This document shows, one piece after another, positions 1 to 6,500 of a stretch of 9,324 nucleotides of DNA; the stretch's first letter is position 1; every line of letters begins with the position of its first letter. The stretch spans positions 1 through 9,324 of the forward strand of contig JBJMHZ010000015.1 in NCBI GenBank assembly GCA_045807125.1, written 5' to 3'. The stretch is from JBJMHZ01 sp045807125 (GTDB lineage Bacteria; Actinomycetota; Actinomycetes; JAWWOL01). The notes beneath the pieces are model-generated. The model was not told the DNA's origin, ran no database searches, and saw nothing but the letters and a program-made list of their open reading frames with translations. A program made the position numbers and the translations under genes.

Positions 1-1
1 C

Positions 2-685
2 GCGGCCGGCGCCCTCGCGGCGCTGCGCCCGTGGGCCCGCCGCCCGCTCTCCCGGCCGGCTGCGGTGGCCGGGACGCTCGCGGCGGTCGCGGCGGCGGCG
101 GCCGCGCTGCTGACCGGGTACGCCGCTGGCGACGCGCCGGCTGGCCGGCTGGCCGGGCTGCTGCTCGTCCTGCCCAACCTTGCGGGCGGCCTCGCCCTGA
201 CCTCGATGGCGGTCCCGCTCCACGTGCGGGCCTCCGACGGCGGCCTGCTCGCGAGCGTGCCCGTCGTCGGCTCCCGGGTGCGGCCGGGCGGGCACGCCGA
301 CCTGACCCTGCCGGCCCTGATCGGTGCGCACCCGGCGTACGTCGTCCTTCCGCTCGCCACCGCCGCGGTGCTGCTCCTCGCCGCGGCGGTGGCGAGCGGA
401 GCCGGCCGGGAGCAGCCCAGCCCGCTCGCGACGATCGCCTGCTGCGCCGCGGCCGGGGTCGTCACCGCCGCCGTCACGGGCGCCGGCCTGGACCTGCACG
501 GCAGCGGCGTCGCCGAGCCGCTGGCCGGCTCGGCGCGCGCGTCGCTGCCGTGGGCGGCGGTGCTGCCGCCCGCGTGGGTGCTCGCGGCCGACCGGATCGG
601 CCGGCTGCGAAGCGGGCGTCAGCTCACGGTGAGGCGCATCCGCGGGCTGGCCGCGCGACCGAAGCGGACCGACGCCGGCAAGTAA
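2..685 (+). CDS. Integral membrane protein, C-terminal part (5' end outside window)
   Basis: The frame is open from the first complete codon (position 2) to a TAA at 683-685, so the real start lies upstream. The GTG at 65 is only an internal possibility. About 227 residues are visible. Five hydrophobic stretches look like transmembrane helices; numbered from the GTG at 65 they begin roughly at residues 2, 28, 91, 120 and 157. They are rich in Ala, Leu and Val and separated by short polar loops, and the tail is basic (many Arg/Lys), suggesting a cytoplasmic C-terminus. No catalytic motif, ABC signature or sensor domain is seen. The pattern recalls the large hydrophobic actinomycete proteins annotated as 'streptophobe', but that is a weak resemblance. 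G/C at third codon positions fits genuine coding. The last 67 bp overlap the end of the convergent lysozyme gene. Function unknown, and a link to the peptide cluster is unlikely. Confidence 0.6.
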   Translation, partial: AAGALAALRPWARRPLSRPAAVAGTLAAVAAAAAALLTGYAAGDAPAGRLAGLLLVLPNLAGGLALTSMAVPLHVRASDGGLLASVPVVGSRVRPGGHADLTLPALIGAHPAYVVLPLATAAVLLLAAAVASGAGREQPSPLATIACCAAAGVVTAAVTGAGLDLHGSGVAEPLAGSARASLPWAAVLPPAWVLAADRIGRLRSGRQLTVRRIRGLAARPKRTDAGK

Positions 686-2265
686 ACCCGGTAGACGTCG
701 GTCGTCCGCACGGACGGGGTGACCGTGAAGGCGAACGTGCCGTCGGCCTTGACCTTCGTGGTCGCCCAGGTGTGCCAGCCGCCGTCGTAGTAGCCCTGCC
801 GGTAGACGCTCGCGCCGGACAGGACGGGGCTGACGCTCCCCCGCATCGTGACGCTGTGGCCGGCCCGCACGGTCGTCGACGACAGGGCCGCGCGCACCGC
901 CGGGCGGACCAGGATCGACCGGGTGGCCGTCGTGCCGAGGTAGCCGTTGCCGCCGGCCACCCGCAGCTGCACGCCCTCGTTGGTCGCCGGCCTGAGCGGC
1001 AGGCTCACCGTGCCGGTGGACGACGTGGTGAGCGACGTCAGGTACGTCCAGGACGAGTGCCCGGCCGGCCGCAGGTAGACGCCCACCGTCCGCGAGGCGA
1101 GGGCGGCACCGGTGTCGGTGCGCCGCAGCGTCGCCGCGAGCGTGGTGCCCGTGCCGTACCGCAGGTCGGTGTCGCCGCTCGTCCGCAGCGTCATCGGGAC
1201 GTAGGGGGTGACCGCGTTGGACGACGCGGACTCCACGCTGGACAGGCCCGCCGCGTTGGTGGCGCGCACGGTGAACCGGTACGTCGTCGCCGCCCGCAGG
1301 CCGGTGAACGTCGCGACGTGCTGCGTGCCGTCCACGGTCACCGTCTGCCCTCCCGGCGATGCGGTGACGGTCGACCCGGTGACGAGCGCGCCACCGTTGT
1401 CGTTCGGCTCCCAGGCGACGCGGATGCTCGTGCCGTTGCTGCTCGCGCCGACGTGGATCGGCGCGTACGGGGCGCGCACCGAGAGCGTCCTCGGCGCGCC
1501 GCTGGCGAACGACGCGAGGTCGGTGAGCGAGCCGTTGAAGCGCGACATGTCGACCGGGCCGGAGATGCCGGCGACCCTCGCCGAGGCGGTGTACTGCCAG
1601 AGCGACCACGCCGACCACGATCCGACGAGCGGCGAGTGCGGCTGCGTCGCACCGGTGCCGTAGTCGGCGATCCAGAGCGGGTAGCGGGCCAGGGCGTGGG
1701 TGTTGTCCATCGCCGTCGCCCAGAAGTACCGGTAGGTGTAGATGACCGGCGCGCGCCCGGTGCGGCGCTGCGCCTCGGCGAGGAAGGTCTGCGCCCACGT
1801 GATGAGCGACGCGGGCGACAGGCCGCCGTCCTCCTCGAGGTCGAGGATGGGCGGCAGGTCGCCGGCGTGCTGGACGCTCCCGACGACGGCCGCGTAGTGG
1901 TCGGCCTGGGTCACCGCTGTCGAGACCGGCAGCGCCGGCCTCGCGTAGTGGTAGGCGCCCCGGTAGAGACCGGCAGCGGGAGCCGCCGCCCAGTCCTTGG
2001 CGAAGTACGGGTTGGCGTACCAGTCGCTCTCGGTCGCCTTGATGATGGCGAAGCTGCTGCAGGCGGCGGCGACCTTCGCCCAGTCGATGGCCGCGCCGTT
2101 CGGGTGCTGCCATCGCGAGACGTCCGGCCCGGTGGGGCAGCGGGTCGCGGCCAGCGCGGCCGATGGCAGGGCGGCCGACGCGGCGACGCCGAGCGCGGCC
2201 ATGGCGGCGGTCATCGCGGTGGCAGTGAGCAGCGAGGTGGCGCGCAGGCAGGAGCTACGGGGCAT
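619..2265 (-). CDS. Secreted GH25 family lysozyme (N-acetylmuramidase) with FN3 and beta-sandwich modules
   Basis: Predicted 548-residue secreted muramidase hydrolysing the beta-1,4 bond between MurNAc and GlcNAc in peptidoglycan. The start chosen is the ATG at 2265, because it is followed at once by a signal peptide (basic start, Ala/Thr/Leu-rich core, cleavage after ALA at about residue 39). A GAGAG-like ribosome binding site lies just upstream. The frame stays open to 2403, but that extension is Arg/Pro-rich and would bury the signal. GH25 domain, about residues 44-255: the PDVSRWQ motif gives D48, and the ILDLEED motif gives D142 and E144, matching the conserved catalytic acids of the family. 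The domain ends with the usual WQY and VDMSRFNG motifs. An FN3 domain follows (about 266-354), then two beta-rich Ig-like modules (355-548) that probably bind wall or act as spacers. This is likely a housekeeping or developmental gene at the cluster border. Family assignment is firm; the C-terminal module names are tentative. Confidence 0.92.
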   Translation of the reverse strand: MPRSSCLRATSLLTATAMTAAMAALGVAASAALPSAALAATRCPTGPDVSRWQHPNGAAIDWAKVAAACSSFAIIKATESDWYANPYFAKDWAAAPAAGLYRGAYHYARPALPVSTAVTQADHYAAVVGSVQHAGDLPPILDLEEDGGLSPASLITWAQTFLAEAQRRTGRAPVIYTYRYFWATAMDNTHALARYPLWIADYGTGATQPHSPLVGSWSAWSLWQYTASARVAGISGPVDMSRFNGSLTDLASFASGAPRTLSVRAPYAPIHVGASSNGTSIRVAWEPNDNGGALVTGSTVTASPGGQTVTVDGTQHVATFTGLRAATTYRFTVRATNAAGLSSVESASSNAVTPYVPMTLRTSGDTDLRYGTGTTLAATLRRTDTGAALASRTVGVYLRPAGHSSWTYLTSLTTSSTGTVSLPLRPATNEGVQLRVAGGNGYLGTTATRSILVRPAVRAALSSTTVRAGHSVTMRGSVSPVLSGASVYRQGYYDGGWHTWATTKVKADGTFAFTVTPSVRTTDVYRVYLPASVRFGRAASPRMRLTVS

Positions 2266-2350
2266 GAGTTCTCTCGCAACCAGGTGCAGCGCCGCCGACC
2301 GGAGCGGCCGACCGGGCGCGGGCGGGCAGGGGCGGTTGGGCCGGACGGAT

Positions 2351-2369
2351 CGGACGGCTGAGCCGTTCG
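2351..2369. promoter_or_regulatory. Operator-like inverted repeat upstream of the lysozyme gene
   Basis: A nearly perfect odd palindrome, 9-bp arms around one central G, with one G-T mismatch (core ACGGCT-G-AGCCGT at 2354-2366). It sits about 86 bp before the lysozyme start and about 95 bp after the ATP-grasp stop. The position and symmetry suit a repressor or activator site for the lysozyme gene, but in such GC-rich DNA it could be chance. No convincing -35/-10 pair was found nearby. Confidence 0.3.
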
Positions 2370-2431
2370 GCCGTACGCCCTCTTCATCGGCGGCCGGGGT
2401 CACGCCCTGAAGTGGTGAGCGCCGGGTACGT

Positions 2432-2453
2432 CCCGCGGGCGCCGGTCCGCGGG
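2432..2453 (-). terminator. Probable transcription terminator hairpin of the biosynthetic operon
   Basis: The arms CCCGCGG (2432-2438) and CCGCGGG (2447-2453) pair perfectly. One G-U and one C-G pair inside extend this to about a 9-bp stem with a 4-nt loop. It begins 2 bp after the TGA of the ATP-grasp gene, the last gene of the minus-strand operon. There is no U-tract, which is common for actinobacterial terminators. The same bases could serve both strands. Assigned from symmetry and position only. Confidence 0.45.
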
Positions 2454-2455
2454 CG

Positions 2456-3727
2456 TCAGCGCGCGGCCGGCCGGCGCGCGGGCTGGCGCGCCGGGCGGGG
2501 GCGCAGCGTCTCGAGGTGCACGGCCGACTCGGCCGCGTCGAGAGCGGCGCGGCAGCGCTCCTGCGAGTCGGCGACCGCCGTGACGAGCGCGTACCGGCTC
2601 GTGACGTGGCCGGCCGGCGGCAGCCGCAGCTCCTGCCCCGGAACGGCGATCACGTCGACGCTGTCGACGCCGGCCGGCAGGCGGTCGCGGTCGACGCGCA
2701 CCTCGCGCACGATGCCGTCCTCCGCCGGGTACAGGAAGCGCACCGCGGCCACCCGCTGGTGGGTCGGCCGCAGCGACGGCGAGCCGCCGCAGGCGATCGT
2801 CGCCGCGACCCGACCGGCGTCGACGCCGAGCGCGAGCCGGCCGACGTCGGGGATGCGGTCGCCGCCGATCCTGGCGTTGATCTCGACGACGCGCGGGCCG
2901 GCCGGCGTGAGCCGCAGCTCGGTGTGCGTCCAGCCCGTGTGGAAGCCGACCGCCTCGTGCGCCGCGGCGACGACGGCCGCCACGGCCGGGTCGGTCAGCA
3001 GCGGGTCGGCGCCGTCGACGAGGTGGCCGACCTCCTCGAAGCACGGCGGGAAGCCGGTCCACTTGCGGGCGACCAGGGTCACCGTCATCCGGCCCGCCTG
3101 CCATGCCGCGTCGACGCTGATCTCCGGCCCGTCGAGGTACTCCTCGACCAGCACGCCGCCCGGTGCGACCTCGGTGATCCGCACGCCGGGCATCGCCGCT
3201 CCCCTGGCCAGCCGGAAGCGGCCGGCGAGCTGGTCGGCGCTCTCGACCAGGACCACGCCGGCGCTCGCGTTGAGCGCGCGCGGCTTGACGACCACCGGGT
3301 AGCCGATGGCCTCGGCCGCCTCGCGCGCCTCCGCCAGGCTGCCGACCAGGACCGACGCGGCCTGCGGCACGCCGGCCGCGGCCAGCGCCGTCCGCGTCAG
3401 GTGCTTGTCGCGGCAGGCGAGCGCCGCCTCCGGCGGGCTGCCGGGCAGGCCGAGCGCCTCGGCCACCGTCGCCGCCTGCACGACCCTCGTGTCGTCCCAC
3501 GTCACCACGCCGTCCGGGCGCAGCGCCCGCGCCGGGCCGATCATCGCGCCGGCGTCGGCGGTGTCGACCACCACGTGGCCGGCGAGGTAGCGCGCCTCCC
3601 ACTCCGGCGGCGAGTCGCAGAGCAGCCAGACCCGCCAGTCACCGGCCACCGCCCGCAGCAGGTATTCCCGGTAGACCCGCGAGCCCTTGCCGACGACGAG
3701 CAGCAGCGGGCGGTCCGCGACGGTCAC
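2456..3727 (-). CDS. ATP-grasp carboxylate-amine ligase (L-amino acid ligase-like)
   Basis: Predicted 423-residue cytoplasmic ATP-grasp enzyme. The family joins a carboxylate to an amine through an acyl-phosphate, with ATP and Mg2+. An N-terminal pre-ATP-grasp Rossmann-like part spans residues 1-100. The ATP-grasp core has CRDK with K108, VVVKP with K148 (ATP phosphate binding) and the hinge LVEEYLDG at about 193-200. The metal site is THTEL (E270) and VEINARIGGD (E282, N284). The INARIGGDRIP pattern is typical of the amino-acid/dipeptide ligase branch (BacD-like) rather than biotin carboxylases. The C-terminus is Arg/Pro-rich. The GTG start at 3727 was chosen because it overlaps the NRPS stop by 4 bp (GTGA) and has GAGG just upstream; the frame continues open into the NRPS gene, but that part is a shadow. 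It is the last gene of the operon. Likely role: adding an amino acid or other amine/acid to the peptide made by the neighbouring synthetases. Substrates cannot be read from sequence. Confidence 0.9.
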   Translation of the reverse strand: MTVADRPLLLVVGKGSRVYREYLLRAVAGDWRVWLLCDSPPEWEARYLAGHVVVDTADAGAMIGPARALRPDGVVTWDDTRVVQAATVAEALGLPGSPPEAALACRDKHLTRTALAAAGVPQAASVLVGSLAEAREAAEAIGYPVVVKPRALNASAGVVLVESADQLAGRFRLARGAAMPGVRITEVAPGGVLVEEYLDGPEISVDAAWQAGRMTVTLVARKWTGFPPCFEEVGHLVDGADPLLTDPAVAAVVAAAHEAVGFHTGWTHTELRLTPAGPRVVEINARIGGDRIPDVGRLALGVDAGRVAATIACGGSPSLRPTHQRVAAVRFLYPAEDGIVREVRVDRDRLPAGVDSVDVIAVPGQELRLPPAGHVTSRYALVTAVADSQERCRAALDAAESAVHLETLRPRPARQPARRPAAR

Positions 3728-6435
3728 CGCGCCTCGCCGGCGGCGGCGAGCACCCTGGCGAGGCCGGGCACCGTCGGATTGAGGTACAGGTCGCGCAGGG
3801 CCAGCGTGGGCAGGCCCTGCTCGCGCAGCGCGGCCGCCAGCCGGACGGCGAGCAGCGAGTTGCCGCCGAGGGCGAAGAACGTGTCGTCCGGCCGCACCCG
3901 CACGCCGAACAGCCGCTCCCAGGCGGCCAGCACGGCCCGCTCGATGCCGTCGCCGGCCACCGGCGCCCCGTCCGCGGGAGGCCCGTCCGTGAGCGCTGCG
4001 TCGGACGTCCGCGGCTCCGGCAGCCGGGCGAGGTCGACCTTGCCGTTGCCGGTGAGCGGCAGCGCGACGAGCGGCGTGACGGTGCTCGGCAGCATGTAGT
4101 CGGGCAGGAACGCGGACAGGTGCCGGCGCACCCGGCCGAGGTCCACGTCGCCGCCTGCCCCGGCCGGGACGACGTACGCGTCGAGCCGGGCGCTCGCCCG
4201 GTCGCCGGGCACCGCCTCGCGCAGCACGACCACGGCCGCGGCCACCCCCGGCGCGTCGAGCAACCGGCTGCGGATCTCGTTCAGCTCGATGCGGTGGCCG
4301 CGCACCTTCACCTGGTCGTCGAGGCGCCCGAGGTGCTCGAGCCGGCCGTCCGGCAGCAGGCGGCCACGGTCGCCGCTGCGGTAGAGCCGGCCGCCCTCCG
4401 GCGCGGGCAGGAAGCGCTCCGCGGTGAGGCCCGGCCGGTGCAGGTAGCCGTCGGCCACGCCGGCGCCGCCGACGTGGATCTCGCCGGCGACGCCCGGCGG
4501 CACCAGCCGGCCGGCGGGGTCGCGCACCTGCACCGACCAGCCGGGCAGCGCCCGGCCGACGGAGCGCGACCCGGCGAGCGCCTCGCGCCTGGTGACGACC
4601 TGCGCCGTGACGTGCACGGTCGTCTCGGTGATGCCGTACATGTTCACCAGGCGGCACTCGGTCTCCGGGTGCCGGTCGAGCCAGCCGAGCAGCGGGCGGG
4701 CGTCGAGCGGCTCGCCGCCGAGGACCACCACCCGCGGCAGGCGCGGCAGCGGACGCTCCCTGTCGACCTCCATGAGCTGGGTGAACGCGCTCGGCGTCTG
4801 GCTCAGCACGGTGACCCGCTCGGTGGCGAGCAGCTCGGCGAGCTCGGCCGGCGAGCGGGACACCCAGTACGGCACGACCACGAGCCGGCCGCCGGTCGTG
4901 AGGCAGCCCCAGATCTCCCAGACCGAGAAGTCGAACGCCGGCGAGTGGAAGAACGTCCACGTGTCGGACGGCCCGGCACCGACGTCGTCGCGGGTGGCCG
5001 CCATCAGGTGCGCCACGTTGCGGTGCGGGACGACGACGCCCTTGGGCCGCCCGGTGGAGCCCGACGTGTAGATGACGTAGGCGGGGTCGTCAGGGGATGC
5101 GCCGTCCGCCGGCTCACCGGTCGCCGGGCCGGCCGCCAGCAGCGCGCCGGCCACCAGGACGGGCACGCCCTCGGCGGGCCCACCGTCGGCCGACGCGGCG
5201 ATCACCGCGGCGAGGCCGGCGTCGCGCGCGGTGTAGGCGAGCCGGTCGGCCGGGTAGCCGGGATCGAGCGGGACGTACGCCGCGCCGGCCCTCAGCACCG
5301 CGAGCAGCAGGACGACGAGGTCGGCCGAGCGGTCGAGCTGCACGCCGATCCGCGCGTGCCGGCCGATGCCCGCGGCGCGCAGCGCAGCCGCCGCGCGACC
5401 AGCGCGCTCGTCCAGCTCGCGGTAGGTGATTCGGCGGGCGCCGTCGCAGACCGCTACCGCGTCGGGCGTCTCCGCTGCCCGTGCCGCGACGGCGGCGTGC
5501 ACCGTGGTCGGGGTCGCGCCGGTCGGGCGGCCGGCGCCGCCGAGCGCGACGATGCGGCGCCGCTCCTGCTCGCCGAGCGGGTCCAGCTCGGCGAGGCGGG
5601 CACCGGGCTCCGCGCCGCGCAGCGCGTGGTGCGCCGCGGCGAGGTGCCGGACGAACGCCCGAGCGACCGCGGGGTCGACCTGCCGGTGGCGGTAGGAGCA
5701 GCTCGCCCGCGCGACGCCGGCGCGATCGATCGCGAGCTCGATCGACAGCGGGTGCAGCGGCGCGAGCCAGGCCCGGGCATCGAGCAGCTCGGCGGCCAGC
5801 TCGGCAGCGAGCAGCTCGGCGGGCAGCTCGGCGGCGGCGAGCAGCTCCAGGCCCGGGGCGATGGCCAGCCCGGCCGCCGCCGGAGCCGCCGCCGGGTCGC
5901 GGGTCGCGGGCCCGGCTGCCGATCGCAGGTAGTCCTCGACGCGCGCCCGCGGGCTCGCCTCGAGGACGGTGCCGGCGCCGGGCACCGGGCCGCCGACGGC
6001 GACGAGCTCGCGCCCCTCGTAGCGCGCCAGCACGAGCCCCAGCGCGGCCAGCAGGGTGACCGGGGTCGCGCCCGGCACGGCGACCTGCTCGCGCCCCACC
6101 GCCGCGCCGGCGGCGGGGTCGCCGAGCGCCCAGTCCGGCGGCGGCGCGGCGTCGATCCGGTCGAGGGCGCCCAGCATCTCGTCGAGCGCGGCCGGCGAGC
6201 CGGCCCGGTGCGCCACCACCACCAGCTCGGCGACGGCGCCCGGACGGCGGAGCAGGACGGCGCGCGCACCGGGGCCGAGCCGCGGGTCGACCGGCCGGGC
6301 CAGCTCGCGCTCGCGCAGCCGCTCGGCACCGGCCGTACCGATCTCCTCCACCCATGGCCGGCCGGGCGGGCCGGCCGGCTCGAGCCCCCGCACCCGCACG
6401 GCGACGGACCGGCAGAGCCGCCCGTGATCGGTCAT
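3724..6435 (-). CDS. Nonribosomal peptide synthetase module, degenerate C - A (Thr-like) - PCP
   Basis: A 903-residue NRPS protein. Residues about 25-300 are a shortened condensation-like region without the HHxxxDG motif (AHRAGSP at 75-81). It keeps C-domain-like stretches (TPVTLLAALGLVLARY at about 124-139, and a C-terminal stretch ending EQERRRIVALGG). The A domain (about 310-805) is complete: LRAGAAYVPLDP (A2), YVIYTSGSTGRPKG (A3), FDFSVWE (A4), NMYGITETT (A5), YRSGD (A7), GRLDDQVKVRGHRIEL (A8) and NGKVD with K799 (A10). Pocket residues aligned by eye to GrsA are D502, F503, W506, S545, V571, G573, M599, V607, H608 and K799, i.e. DFWSVGMVHK, close to the threonine code DFWNIGMVHK. The PCP follows (about 828-895), with LGGNS and phosphopantetheine Ser860. 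No TE or E domain is present. The ATG at 6435 has the strong ribosome binding site GGGGAGGG; the stop overlaps the ATP-grasp start. It probably loads Thr, on itself or in trans. Confidence 0.93.
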   Translation of the reverse strand: MTDHGRLCRSVAVRVRGLEPAGPPGRPWVEEIGTAGAERLRERELARPVDPRLGPGARAVLLRRPGAVAELVVVAHRAGSPAALDEMLGALDRIDAAPPPDWALGDPAAGAAVGREQVAVPGATPVTLLAALGLVLARYEGRELVAVGGPVPGAGTVLEASPRARVEDYLRSAAGPATRDPAAAPAAAGLAIAPGLELLAAAELPAELLAAELAAELLDARAWLAPLHPLSIELAIDRAGVARASCSYRHRQVDPAVARAFVRHLAAAHHALRGAEPGARLAELDPLGEQERRRIVALGGAGRPTGATPTTVHAAVAARAAETPDAVAVCDGARRITYRELDERAGRAAAALRAAGIGRHARIGVQLDRSADLVVLLLAVLRAGAAYVPLDPGYPADRLAYTARDAGLAAVIAASADGGPAEGVPVLVAGALLAAGPATGEPADGASPDDPAYVIYTSGSTGRPKGVVVPHRNVAHLMAATRDDVGAGPSDTWTFFHSPAFDFSVWEIWGCLTTGGRLVVVPYWVSRSPAELAELLATERVTVLSQTPSAFTQLMEVDRERPLPRLPRVVVLGGEPLDARPLLGWLDRHPETECRLVNMYGITETTVHVTAQVVTRREALAGSRSVGRALPGWSVQVRDPAGRLVPPGVAGEIHVGGAGVADGYLHRPGLTAERFLPAPEGGRLYRSGDRGRLLPDGRLEHLGRLDDQVKVRGHRIELNEIRSRLLDAPGVAAAVVVLREAVPGDRASARLDAYVVPAGAGGDVDLGRVRRHLSAFLPDYMLPSTVTPLVALPLTGNGKVDLARLPEPRTSDAALTDGPPADGAPVAGDGIERAVLAAWERLFGVRVRPDDTFFALGGNSLLAVRLAAALREQGLPTLALRDLYLNPTVPGLARVLAAAGEAR

Positions 6436-6500
6436 GCGCCCTCCCCGCTCGTCCCTCGGCCCGTCCCGCCGCTGATCCCGCTGCTCATCGCGCCGCTCAT
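6432..6500 (-). CDS. Possible 22-codon coupling mini-ORF between SDR and NRPS genes
   Basis: ATG at 6498-6500 overlaps the SDR stop as ATGA, and its TGA at 6432-6434 overlaps the NRPS start as ATGA. The would-be product is a 22-residue Gly/Ser-rich peptide (begins MSGAMSSGISGG) with a second in-frame Met at residue 5. There is no ribosome binding site of its own, and the DNA has a small direct repeat (GCGATGAGC twice). It could let ribosomes pass from SDR to NRPS, or be chance. No known family. Confidence 0.22.
   Translation of the reverse strand: MSGAMSSGISGGTGRGTSGEGA
6439..6446 (-). promoter_or_regulatory. Strong ribosome binding site of the NRPS gene
   Basis: GGGGAGGG on the minus strand, a few bases before the ATG at 6435. 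It decides the start of the 903-residue NRPS and shows that the shortened condensation-like N-terminus is really translated, not an artefact of a wrongly chosen start. Confidence 0.7.

Noticed and set aside
31..2361. Long plus-strand open frame (776 codons)
   Set aside because: Arg/Gly/Pro-rich product without motifs, antisense to the lysozyme gene, whose catalytic residues and signal peptide are clear; a GC-rich shadow.
2266..2403. 46-codon N-terminal extension of the lysozyme
   Set aside because: It would place an Arg/Pro-rich stretch before the signal peptide; the ATG at 2265 directly precedes the signal peptide.
3728..4960. In-frame upstream extension of the ATP-grasp gene
   Set aside because: Arg/Ala/Pro-rich low-complexity translation overlapping NRPS coding sequence; the GTGA junction at 3727 is a better start.
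5481..6059. Plus-strand open frame in the degenerate C-domain region, considered as a replacement gene
   Set aside because: Almost only Arg, Ala, Pro and Gly, no motifs; the minus strand keeps C-domain-like stretches there.
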